From: Candidatus Omnitrophota bacterium
Lineage (GTDB): Bacteria; Omnitrophota; Gorgyraeia; Zapsychrales; Fredricksoniimonadaceae
NCBI GenBank assembly: GCA_016789035.1
Contig: JAEUSC010000024.1
Span: 1 to 9,882 of the forward strand
Direction: 5' to 3'
DNA length: 9,882 nt
Positions 1 to 5,641 of this stretch are shown here, in pieces (the first letter of the stretch is position 1; each line of letters begins with the position of its first letter). The position numbers and the translations under genes are program-made. The notes below the pieces were generated by a model. The model was given only the letters and a program-made list of their open reading frames with translations. It was not told the DNA's origin and made no database searches.

Positions 1-1
1 A

Positions 2-991
2 TGTCAAGGGAATCGCGGATACGTCAAACAAGCTATCCCGGAAAATTCTTTGACGCTTATCTGTGAGCAGCGCAATTTTCCATGGCAGTGGGACAGTCTT
101 TCACATGTCTTGACCTTTTCTAATAAGGAAGTATCCATCAAGGTCATGGCCGGAAGCAGGCTCGTTTTAGCGGGAGATCGCCGGATTATTTTGAGCTATC
201 CCGTGGAGCGAAAATCGAATACCATTGTTGTTCCACCCGATTTTATCCGAAAGGTTTTTGGACCTGAAGAGGCCCAAAAGAGTGCACAAGGCGAATTTCC
301 GCTTCTGACTTCGGGGCGGTTTAAAACGGTGATGATTGACGCCGGTCACGGCGGTCATGACTCGGGTGCTTTTGGACAAAAGGGAGCTGTTGAGAAAGAT
401 ATTGTTTTGGATGTTGCCCAAAAATTGAAGGCTAATTTGGAGAAAACGGGATTCAACGTTTTGATGACCAGGCAGACTGACGAATTCATTTCTCTTCAAA
501 AACGCACCGAGTTGGCGTCGCAGAAGAATGTGGATTTGTTTTTGAGCATTCATGCCAATTCGGTCAAATCCCGAAACAGGAAAATAAAGGGCTTAGAAAT
601 TTACTATGCAAGGAAGCTCGAGCCGGACACAGATATCACTCAGCGCAAGAATAATGAATCTCAATTGTTTAGAAATTTCGAAATTGAAGGTGACCGCAGC
701 GTTCCGGAGCGGATTCTTTCGGATATGATGTACACCAATAAAATGCAAGATTCCTCTGTGCTGGCGGAGAAAATCATTCAAAAGGCAGCCAAAGATATCA
801 GTACTTTGAACCGAGGGAATCGTTCTTGCGGATTTTATGTGGTGAAAAACACCCTCGTTCCGGCAATCCTTTTTGAAATCGGCTATCTGACAAATGAAAA
901 TGAGGCCAAACTTTTGAAAACTCCAGAGTACCGTCAGAAAATTGCCGATACGATCGCGCAGAGCCTTAAGGAATATAACGATGAATCTTAA
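2..991 (+). CDS. N-acetylmuramoyl-L-alanine amidase (Amidase_3), 5'-truncated by window edge
   Basis: Zinc amidase that cleaves the bond between N-acetylmuramic acid and L-alanine in peptidoglycan, acting in the periplasm or cell wall. The reading frame is open from base 2, so the TTG at 50 is probably not the start; the true start and any signal peptide lie upstream of the window. Counting from that TTG, residues ~1-85 look like a small beta-rich stalk domain (copper-amine-oxidase-N-like, ending VPPDFIRKVFG; weak assignment). Residues ~92-313 are the catalytic domain: GHGG (His100), VEKD (Glu115), SIHAN (His168) as zinc ligands and FEIGYLTN (Glu276) as catalytic glutamate. Between His168 and Glu276 there is a long insertion (~190-245), which resembles the regulatory helix that blocks the active site in AmiC-type division amidases. 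All key residues are present. Its end overlaps murI by 11 nt, suggesting translational coupling. Confidence 0.93.
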   Translation, partial: CQGNRGYVKQAIPENSLTLICEQRNFPWQWDSLSHVLTFSNKEVSIKVMAGSRLVLAGDRRIILSYPVERKSNTIVVPPDFIRKVFGPEEAQKSAQGEFPLLTSGRFKTVMIDAGHGGHDSGAFGQKGAVEKDIVLDVAQKLKANLEKTGFNVLMTRQTDEFISLQKRTELASQKNVDLFLSIHANSVKSRNRKIKGLEIYYARKLEPDTDITQRKNNESQLFRNFEIEGDRSVPERILSDMMYTNKMQDSSVLAEKIIQKAAKDISTLNRGNRSCGFYVVKNTLVPAILFEIGYLTNENEAKLLKTPEYRQKIADTIAQSLKEYNDES

Positions 992-1787
992 GGGGAACGA
1001 TCCGATCGGGGTTTTTGATTCAGGTTTGGGCGGGTTGACAGTCGTTAAAGAGCTTTTGCATGAATTGCCCAATGAGCGTATCGTTTATTTCGGAGATACC
1101 GCACGCGTTCCATACGGAACAAAATCTCGGGAAACGATCATTCGATATTCCAAAGAGATCGTCAGCGTTCTTCTCAAACGCCGTGTCAAAATGGTGATTG
1201 TCGCGTGCAACACGGCCTCCAGCCTGGCGCTGGATGTCTTGAAGGCGGAGTATAAATTGCCGATCATCGGCGTGATTGATCCCGGTGCCCGCAAAGCGGC
1301 CATGACAACAAAGAATAAAAAGGTCGCCATTATCGCCACTCATAGTACGGTAAAGAGCGGGAAATATGCGAAAAGGTTAAAGCAGTTAAAAAGAGGATTG
1401 AATATTATCAGCCAGCCGTGTCCGTTGTTTGTTCCTTTGGTGGAAGAAGGGTGGCTTGAGCATGACATCACCATTCAAACTGCCCAGGAATATCTCAAAG
1501 ACCTTAAGGCGGCTCAGGTGGATACGCTGATTTTGGGGTGCACGCATTATCCGCTGTTGAAAAAGGTAATCGGGTATGTGATGGGCCCCAAAGTCACACT
1601 GATAGACTCCGCGAAGGAAATTGCGTTTGAAGTCAAAAGTACGTTGCTGGAGCGGGGATTGTTAAGGACGGACTTAAAACCGCCTGATCATTTGTATTTG
1701 GTGAGTGATGAGCCGGACATTTTTAAATACCGCGCGGTTAAGTTTTTGGGATGCAGCATGGATAACGTGAAGCGGTATTCATTGTGA
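981..1787 (+). CDS. murI: Glutamate racemase
   Basis: Cytoplasmic cofactor-independent racemase making D-glutamate for peptidoglycan precursors. The product is 268 residues, the usual family size. Visible motifs are FDSGLGGLTV (residues 12-21, with Asp13/Ser14), YFGDTARVPYG (36-46), ACNTAS with catalytic Cys76, PIIGVIDPG (94-102), GCTHYPLL with catalytic Cys187 and the neighbouring His189, and IDSAKEIA near 208-215. Both catalytic cysteines are intact. I chose the ATG at 981 because it begins a normal MurI N-terminus; an in-frame extension to 942 would only add residues encoded inside the amidase gene. The start lies inside the end of the amidase gene (11-nt overlap), and pairing a racemase with an amidase makes sense as a cell-wall unit. 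Identification is essentially certain. Confidence 0.96.
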   Translation: MNLKGNDPIGVFDSGLGGLTVVKELLHELPNERIVYFGDTARVPYGTKSRETIIRYSKEIVSVLLKRRVKMVIVACNTASSLALDVLKAEYKLPIIGVIDPGARKAAMTTKNKKVAIIATHSTVKSGKYAKRLKQLKRGLNIISQPCPLFVPLVEEGWLEHDITIQTAQEYLKDLKAAQVDTLILGCTHYPLLKKVIGYVMGPKVTLIDSAKEIAFEVKSTLLERGLLRTDLKPPDHLYLVSDEPDIFKYRAVKFLGCSMDNVKRYSL

Positions 1788-1818
1788 TGGATGGACGATT
1801 AATTAAAGGACGACTGTT

Positions 1819-2181
1819 ATGTATGAATTGAAGGTGAAAGGCGATATTGCCTCGGCGCATCAATTGCGCGGCTACGAAGGTCGCTGCAAAAATTTGCACG
1901 GGCATACGTGGAAGATTGAGGTAACGCTCTTGAGTCAGACGCTGGATAACATCGGCATGGTGGCGGATTTTCGTGTGATGAAAAAGATGCTCAAAGAGGT
2001 TTTAGCCCCGATCGATCATGTGTGTTTAAATGACCTGCCATTTTTTCAAGATGTCAATCCCACGACGGAAAACATTGCCAAATATGTTTATCAAAAATTC
2101 TCCGTGGCGTGTGTGCCATTAAAGGTCAAGCAAGTCGAAGTTTGGGAGTCGGATCTGGCAAGCAGCGTTTATTATGAATAA
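1819..2181 (+). CDS. queD: 6-carboxy-5,6,7,8-tetrahydropterin synthase (QueD)
   Basis: Converts 7,8-dihydroneopterin triphosphate to 6-carboxytetrahydropterin, the first committed step of preQ0/queuosine synthesis. The protein has 120 residues, typical of bacterial QueD and the PTPS fold. Zinc ligands are His14 (ASAH), His27 and His29 (NLHGH). Cys23 in GRCKNLHGH is the catalytic cysteine of the family. Asp66-His67 (IDHVCLND) and Glu110 (VWES) complete the active site, and PTTENIA (81-87) is the conserved substrate-binding stretch. A clear ribosome site (AAAGGA, 1805-1810) stands 8 nt before the ATG. It is the first gene of the que cluster, 31 nt after murI, and overlaps queC by 8 nt. No preQ1 riboswitch is apparent in the 31-nt leader. 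Confidence 0.96.
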   Translation: MYELKVKGDIASAHQLRGYEGRCKNLHGHTWKIEVTLLSQTLDNIGMVADFRVMKKMLKEVLAPIDHVCLNDLPFFQDVNPTTENIAKYVYQKFSVACVPLKVKQVEVWESDLASSVYYE

Positions 2182-2830
2182 AGCGATCGTGCTTCTCTCC
2201 GGCGGGCTTGATTCCGCAACTAGTTTGTATGACGCCCAAGCCAAAGGCTATGAGGTTCACGCGCTCGTCTTTGATTACGGCCAGCGCCATAAGAAGGAAA
2301 TCAAGTGCGCGGTTGCTTTGGCTAAGAAGGCGCGATGTCCGTATGAAATTGTGAAGATTTCGTTGCCTTGGAAGGGTTCGGCGCTTTTGGATAAAAAAAT
2401 CAAGGTTCCGCAAAAACGCAGGCTGGATGCCAAAGACATTCCCGTCACTTACGTTCCGGCGAGGAATATTATTTTTTTGAGTTTTGCTGCTTCATACGCA
2501 GAAGCTATCGGAGCCCAGGTGATCTTTATCGGGGCCAACGCCATTGACTACTCCGGTTATCCCGATTGCCGTCCGGATTTCTTTGCCGCTTATGCCAAAG
2601 TGCTGGAAAAGGGACTTAAGACGGGAGTTCAGGGAAAGAAAATACGTGTGGAAACCCCGCTTATCCGGTTAACTAAGGCGCAAATCATTCGTCGGGGAAT
2701 CAAATTAGGTGTGCCATATGAATTGACGTGGTCGTGTTATACGGGTGAGAAAAAACCCTGCGGACAATGCGACAGCTGCCGGTTAAGACAGAAGGGATTT
2801 GATGAGGCCACCAAAGGGAGGGCGCCATGA
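2174..2830 (+). CDS. queC: 7-cyano-7-deazaguanine (preQ0) synthase (QueC)
   Basis: ATP-dependent enzyme that turns 7-carboxy-7-deazaguanine and ammonia into preQ0. The 218-residue protein opens with the PP-loop SGGLDS (residues 9-14), which binds ATP. FDYGQRHKKE (33-42) and the YVPARNIIFLSFA stretch (93-105) are QueC signatures. GANAIDYSGYPDCRP (120-134) is the substrate-binding region. The structural zinc site is formed by Cys188, Cys196, Cys199 and Cys202 (CGQCDSC cluster near the C-terminus). All are present, so the enzyme should be active. The start is inside queD and has no strong ribosome site, suggesting translation is coupled to queD. The stop overlaps the next gene as ATGA. It supplies the substrate for QueF encoded further down the same strand. 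Confidence 0.96.
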   Translation: MNKAIVLLSGGLDSATSLYDAQAKGYEVHALVFDYGQRHKKEIKCAVALAKKARCPYEIVKISLPWKGSALLDKKIKVPQKRRLDAKDIPVTYVPARNIIFLSFAASYAEAIGAQVIFIGANAIDYSGYPDCRPDFFAAYAKVLEKGLKTGVQGKKIRVETPLIRLTKAQIIRRGIKLGVPYELTWSCYTGEKKPCGQCDSCRLRQKGFDEATKGRAP

Positions 2831-3039
2831 AGGAATATAAGGCGGTCATTTATCAAGAAGGGGCTTTGGGTTCATTGCTGTTAGGTGAATCAAAAGTTGA
2901 TCCTGTGCGTTTAACATCGTTTCTTAATCAGCATGCGTCCGAAGGATGGCGCGTGGTGACGCTGGAACGGGAAAATCGCCGTATGTTTGGCTTCTGGAAC
3001 CGGGAAGCCATGGTCATTATTCTTGAACGGGAGAAATAA
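2827..3039 (+). CDS. DUF4177-like small protein within the que cluster
   Basis: A 70-residue cytoplasmic protein of unknown function. The layout (an N-terminal EYKAVIYQ strand, a helix that ends in LNQHASEGWRVVTLE, then a final VIILERE strand) matches the DUF4177 pattern, where a conserved 'EGW' turn follows the helix; I assign this from memory of the pattern, without a search. No catalytic motif, signal or membrane segment is visible. It starts in a 4-nt ATGA overlap with queC and has an unusually strong purine-rich ribosome site (GGGAGG, ending about 6 nt before the ATG), so it is probably well translated. The next gene follows with no gap. Its place between queC and queE may mean a role linked to queuosine, or it may only be a passenger in the operon. 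Confidence 0.75.
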   Translation: MKEYKAVIYQEGALGSLLLGESKVDPVRLTSFLNQHASEGWRVVTLERENRRMFGFWNREAMVIILEREK

Positions 3040-3252
3040 ATGAGGGGAGCGGGCATTGTTTCCATTGTGTTGATATTGGTTTATGCGGCTTTGGCCGTCG
3101 CGCAATTATGGTTGGAAGCCTTTGACCCCGAAGTTTTTATCAAGTTGACAATTACCTTTGCGATTGTAATCATTGCTGTTGTGGTTGTTGCACTCATCCG
3201 CCGTGAGTATGTGAACGATGAAATGATGCGAAAAAACAAGCAGATTGGTTAA
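3040..3252 (+). CDS. Small membrane protein with two transmembrane segments
   Basis: A 70-residue protein that I do not recognise. Residues ~4-25 (GIVSIVLILVYAALAVAQLWL) and ~33-52 (FIKLTITFAIVIIAVVVVALI) are two hydrophobic segments separated by an acidic turn (EAFDPE). They are followed by a basic cytoplasmic-looking tail (RREYVND, then RKNKQ). By the positive-inside rule both ends are probably in the cytoplasm. The ATG follows immediately after the stop of the DUF4177-like gene (TAAATG) with a GGGAG site 6 nt upstream, which supports real expression. It sits between queC and queE. A transporter role for a queuosine precursor is conceivable, but the protein is very short and resembles no QueT or YhhQ permease, so no function is proposed. 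Confidence 0.72.
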   Translation: MRGAGIVSIVLILVYAALAVAQLWLEAFDPEVFIKLTITFAIVIIAVVVVALIRREYVNDEMMRKNKQIG

Positions 3253-3258
3253 TGACGA

Positions 3259-3951
3259 ATGATGATGGCCAAAATTGTAGAAATTTTTCACTCTATTCAA
3301 GGAGAGGGAAAGTATCTCGGTGTTCCACAGGTGTTTGTGCGTTTCTTTGAATGCAATATTCATTGCTCATGGTGTGACACTCCCCATTCCATAGGGGATA
3401 CGACCCGCCATTTTAAAGAATATTCACTTGAACAATTAGCCTTGGAAATCAAAAAGCACTGGCCCGGCTCTCACTCGATCAGTCTGACCGGCGGTGAGCC
3501 ATTGGTGCAGGCGGATTTTATTGCGCAGCTACTGGGTGTCCTGCAAAATCTCCGGATGACATCGTATTTGGAAACAAACGGAATTTTACCCAATGAGCTT
3601 TCTAAGGTAATTGATCGTGTTGATATTGTCTCGATGGATCTGAAACTGCCCAGTTCAACACAGTGCGGGCCATTTTGGAAAGAGCATGAGGAGTTTATCC
3701 AAATCGCCAAGCGTAAAGATCTGTTCTTGAAGGTGGTTGTTTCCAATAAAACGACCATAGAGGATTTACAGCAGGCGGTAGATCTGGTGGCGCGAAGTGC
3801 GCCTGATGTGCCGTTTATCCTTCAGCCGAATTTTTTTGATATGAAAGAGGGGGTCATTGACCGTTGTGTGGAGTTTCAAAAAGTTTGCCTTAAGCGGTTG
3901 TCCGATGTTAGAATCGTGCCCCAAGTACATAAGTTTATGAAGTTGCGTTAA
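3259..3951 (+). CDS. queE: 7-carboxy-7-deazaguanine synthase (QueE), radical SAM
   Basis: Radical S-adenosylmethionine enzyme that contracts the ring of 6-carboxytetrahydropterin to give 7-carboxy-7-deazaguanine. The 230-residue protein starts with the QueE signature EIFHSIQGEGKYLGVP (8-23). The 4Fe-4S cluster ligands are Cys32, Cys36 and Cys39 (CX3CX2C, followed by DTPHS). LTGGEP (76-81) binds SAM, ETNG (105-108) and MDLKLPSS (126-133) contribute to the active site, and LQPN and VPQVHK lie near the C-terminus as in the family. Three consecutive ATG codons (3259, 3262, 3265) make the exact start uncertain. No good ribosome site is visible, and the preceding stop is only 6 nt away, so translation is probably coupled. 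The enzyme stands between QueD and QueC in the pathway, and its gene lies in the same cluster. Confidence 0.95.
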   Translation: MMMAKIVEIFHSIQGEGKYLGVPQVFVRFFECNIHCSWCDTPHSIGDTTRHFKEYSLEQLALEIKKHWPGSHSISLTGGEPLVQADFIAQLLGVLQNLRMTSYLETNGILPNELSKVIDRVDIVSMDLKLPSSTQCGPFWKEHEEFIQIAKRKDLFLKVVVSNKTTIEDLQQAVDLVARSAPDVPFILQPNFFDMKEGVIDRCVEFQKVCLKRLSDVRIVPQVHKFMKLR

Positions 3952-3968
3952 AAGCCAGGAGAGAAATT

Positions 3969-4364
3969 ATGTCCAGCTCATATGAAGGCCGTCAGAAACA
4001 TATCCGCACATTGAAAACACCGGAAATTGAAGTCTGGGAGAATCAGTATGCCGATCGCGAATATGTGGTTGATTTGACGACGGATGAATTCACGTGCATC
4101 TGTCCCAAGACGGGTTTGCCCGATTTTGCCACGATCCATATTCAATACAAGCCCATGAAAGTCTGCATTGAATTAAAATCGTTTAAAATGTACCTGCTTT
4201 TCTACCGCGAAGTGGGCATTTTTCATGAACATCTGGTCAATAAATTGCTGGACGATTTGGTGAAGTGCTGCAGGCCGCGCTGTATGAAGATAGAAGTTAT
4301 TATGAAGCCGCGCGGGGGAATTGCTACGACTGTTTCGGCCGAGTATCCGCAGAAAAGGAAATAA
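3969..4364 (+). CDS. queF: NADPH-dependent preQ0 reductase (QueF), short unimodular type
   Basis: Reduces the nitrile of preQ0 to the aminomethyl group of preQ1, which is then put into tRNA. The 131-residue length is that of the single-module QueF (Bacillus-type) rather than the two-domain E. coli type. Cys45 in CICPKTGLPDFA is the catalytic nucleophile and Asp52 the general acid. The QueF signature ELKSFKMYL is at residues 68-76, and His86-Glu87 (IFHEH) match the substrate-binding pair. The Cys-to-Asp (7) and Cys-to-His/Glu (41/42) spacings equal those of the B. subtilis enzyme as I remember it. A strong AGGAG site (3957-3961) lies 7 nt before the ATG. Presence of QueF shows that the product is preQ1 and queuosine rather than archaeosine or deazapurine DNA modification, which would stop at preQ0. 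Confidence 0.96.
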   Translation: MSSSYEGRQKHIRTLKTPEIEVWENQYADREYVVDLTTDEFTCICPKTGLPDFATIHIQYKPMKVCIELKSFKMYLLFYREVGIFHEHLVNKLLDDLVKCCRPRCMKIEVIMKPRGGIATTVSAEYPQKRK

Positions 4365-4445
4365 TTATCGCCCAGTGCCTCTGATGGCGCCATCCCAGTT
4401 GGATTGGGCCGGGTGAGAAGGGGCCTGGTAACTCTTAAGGAAATC
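4365..4445 (+). other. Structured 81-nt spacer between queF and rph
   Basis: The longest gap in the plus-strand block before rph. It contains a perfect 12-bp palindrome, GATGGCGCCATC at 4383-4394, bracketed by GCCCA (4370-4374) and TGGGC (4405-4409), which can pair. CCCAGT also occurs twice (4371-4376 and 4394-4399). There is no T-run that would make it an intrinsic terminator. It ends with the AAGGAAA ribosome site of rph. It may be a folded leader or an operator, or the pairing may be fortuitous. Confidence 0.35.
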
Positions 4446-5162
4446 ATGACTAGACCCGACGGACGTAAAGCTGATCAACTCAGAAAAATCAAAGTCACAA
4501 AAAATTATCTCAAACATGCGGAAGGATCCTGCCTGATTGAATTCGGCGAGACCAAGGTGATTTGTTCCGCTTCCGTTGAAGAAGGCGTTCCGCCATTTTT
4601 AAAGGGGACAGGAAAAGGCTGGGTGACCGCAGAATATGGCATGCTACCACGGTCTTGCAATACCCGTATTCGTCGAGAAAAGACGTCAGGGCGAACGGAA
4701 GAAATCCAGCGTTTGGTGGGCCGTTCGCTGCGCGCGGTTGTGGATATGGAGAAGTTGGGTGAACGTACGATTAAAATTGATTGTGATGTTTTGCAAGGAG
4801 ACGGCGGCACGCGAACCGCTTCGATCACCGGCGGTTTTATCGCGCTGGCTGATGCCATTCTCTGGATGAAGAAACAACTGATGTTTGAAAAAATTCCTCT
4901 CAAAGATTATGTGGCGGCGGTCAGCGTTGGAGTCTTTAACGGGAAACCCGTTTTGGATTTGAATTATGCTGAAGATTCCAAGGCCCATGTGGATATGAAC
5001 ATTGTGATGGTTGGCCGCGGTGAGTTTGTCGAAGTGCAGGGCACGGGCGAGAACGCCACCTTTTCACGCAAAGAAATCGACACGCTTTTGAAGCTGGCGG
5101 AGAAGGGAATTAGGGAATTGTTTGACATACAAAAAAACGCGCTTGGCAAATTGAAGATCTAG
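4446..5162 (+). CDS. rph: Ribonuclease PH
   Basis: Phosphate-dependent 3'-to-5' exoribonuclease that trims tRNA 3' ends; the family forms a hexamer. From the ATG at 4446 the product has 238 residues, the normal length. The N-terminus RPDGR is typical. Other motifs are [10 protein letters not shown] (61-70), [16 protein letters not shown] (82-97, RNA binding), [13 protein letters not shown] (118-130, phosphate binding through Arg123), [16 protein letters not shown] (170-185, with the metal-binding Asp177 and Asp183) and [12 protein letters not shown] (197-208). I prefer 4446 to the upstream TTG at 4404 because AAGG (4437-4440) is well spaced and the family begins at MxRPDGR. The stop codon TAG is the first three bases of the left inverted arm of the downstream cassette. 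rph and rdgB are commonly neighbours; here the cassette separates them. Confidence 0.96.
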   Translation: MTRPDGRKADQLRKIKVTKNYLKHAEGSCLIEFGETKVICSASVEEGVPPFLKGTGKGWVTAEYGMLPRSCNTRIRREKTSGRTEEIQRLVGRSLRAVVDMEKLGERTIKIDCDVLQGDGGTRTASITGGFIALADAILWMKKQLMFEKIPLKDYVAAVSVGVFNGKPVLDLNYAEDSKAHVDMNIVMVGRGEFVEVQGTGENATFSRKEIDTLLKLAEKGIRELFDIQKNALGKLKI

Positions 5163-5190
5163 TGGTAGGTGGTAAGTGGTACGAGGTATA
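5160..5190 (+). repeat. Left inverted arm (heptad repeat)
   Basis: Reads TAG, then the 7-bp units TGGTAGG, TGGTAAG, TGGTACG and AGGTATA. It is the partner of 5608-5638 in inverted orientation with six mismatches. Its first three bases are the TAG stop of rph. Confidence 0.8.
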
Positions 5191-5212
5191 AATAATTAAA
5201 GAATAGATCTGC

Positions 5213-5245
5213 TCTCCCCCAAGTTTGATCGAAGGAAAGGGGAGG
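5213..5245 (+). promoter_or_regulatory. Hairpin able to mask the ribosome site of the four-helix-bundle gene
   Basis: CTCCCC at 5214-5219 is exactly complementary to GGGGAG at 5239-5244, and one further U-G pair (5213/5245) is possible, leaving a 19-nt loop. The right strand is the strong Shine-Dalgarno sequence of the gene starting at 5249. Folding would hide the site; opening would expose a very strong one. The pairing is seen in the sequence; the regulatory role is inference. Confidence 0.4.
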
Positions 5246-5248
5246 TGT

Positions 5249-5605
5249 ATGAATTGTCAAACGTTTCGTGATTTGCGTTGTTGGCAGGAAGCACACAAAT
5301 TAGTTTTAGCGATTTACCAGGCGACACAGACATTTCCTAATGACGAGAAGTTTGGTCTTAGCATTCAAATTCGACGTTCTGCCGTTTCGATCTGTGCCAA
5401 TATGGCAGAAGGCTTCAAGAAAAGTAGAAAAGATTTTGTTAGGTATTTAGATATTTCACAAGCGTCCTTGGAAGAAACCAAATATCATCTCATATTAAGT
5501 AATGATCTGGGATATTTGACGTCGGATCAACATCAAAGTTTGAATAATTTAGCTGATGATGTTGGTAAAATGCTTTATGGTTTAATAACTAGGTTAAAGT
5601 TATAA
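5249..5605 (+). CDS. Four-helix-bundle protein (S23 / 23S rRNA intervening-sequence protein family)
   Basis: A 118-residue helical protein of the family first seen as ORFs in 23S rRNA intervening sequences (Leptospira, Coxiella), related in fold to the Avd protein of diversity-generating retroelements; the biochemical role of free-standing members is unknown. Diagnostic stretches are TFRDLRCWQEAHKL (5-18), FPNDEKFGLSIQIRRSAVSI (29-48), NMAEGFKKSRKDF (51-63), and YLDISQASLEETKYHL (66-81). These correspond to successive helices with the conserved QIRRSA and AEG positions. I chose the ATG at 5249 over the TTG at 5225 because GGGGAGG lies just upstream and the family starts near TFRDL. The gene is intact with no frameshift. 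It is enclosed by heptad inverted arms, the right arm starting 2 nt after its stop, and splits rph from rdgB, which suggests later arrival. No reverse transcriptase or variable repeat is nearby, so an Avd role is not supported here. Confidence 0.9.
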   Translation: MNCQTFRDLRCWQEAHKLVLAIYQATQTFPNDEKFGLSIQIRRSAVSICANMAEGFKKSRKDFVRYLDISQASLEETKYHLILSNDLGYLTSDQHQSLNNLADDVGKMLYGLITRLKL

Positions 5606-5607
5606 AA

Positions 5608-5638
5608 CGTACCACGTATCACATACCACGTACCACTA
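5608..5638 (+). repeat. Right inverted arm (heptad repeat)
   Basis: On the minus strand it reads TAG followed by the 7-bp units TGGTACG, TGGTATG, TGATACG and TGGTACG, matching the left arm (5160-5190) at 25 of 31 positions. It ends 3 nt before the rdgB ATG, in the place where a ribosome site would be expected. Confidence 0.8.
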
Positions 5639-5641
5639 ATT

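Larger units (their letters stand above)
5160..5638 (+). mobile_element. Inverted-repeat-bounded cassette carrying a four-helix-bundle gene
   Basis: A 479-bp unit containing only one gene (5249-5605), bounded by inverted arms of 31 bp that match at 25 of 31 positions (my hand alignment). Each arm is four tandem 7-bp units of the form TGGTANG preceded by TAG. The unit fills the rph-rdgB gap exactly. No transposase, integrase or reverse transcriptase is present, and I see no clear target duplication. 23S rRNA intervening sequences of some bacteria have the same plan: complementary ends around a gene of this protein family. 'Mobile' is therefore an inference; it could also be a fixed, non-moving repeat cassette. 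Confidence 0.5.

Noticed and set aside
50..52. TTG at 50 as start of the amidase gene
   Set aside because: The frame stays open back to base 2, and the N-terminal domain appears cut; no ribosome site precedes the TTG. The gene begins outside the window.
1788..1818. preQ1 riboswitch ahead of the que cluster
   Set aside because: The gap is only 31 nt and shows just a ribosome site; the stem and A-rich tail of preQ1 classes are not visible.
2174..4364. preQ0-based DNA modification (Dpd) or archaeosine pathway
   Set aside because: QueF is present and intact, pointing to preQ1 and queuosine; no dpd genes or archaeosine enzymes are seen.
5160..5190. CRISPR-like array from the short tandem units
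   Set aside because: The 7-bp units are contiguous with no spacers, and no cas genes occur.
5155..5210. AGATCT at 5155-5160 and again at 5205-5210, a possible target-site duplication of the cassette
   Set aside because: Both copies are on the left side, not flanking the cassette, and six bases can recur by chance.
5249..5605. Diversity-generating retroelement (Avd-like gene)
   Set aside because: There is no reverse transcriptase, template repeat or variable repeat anywhere in the window; only the fold family is shared.
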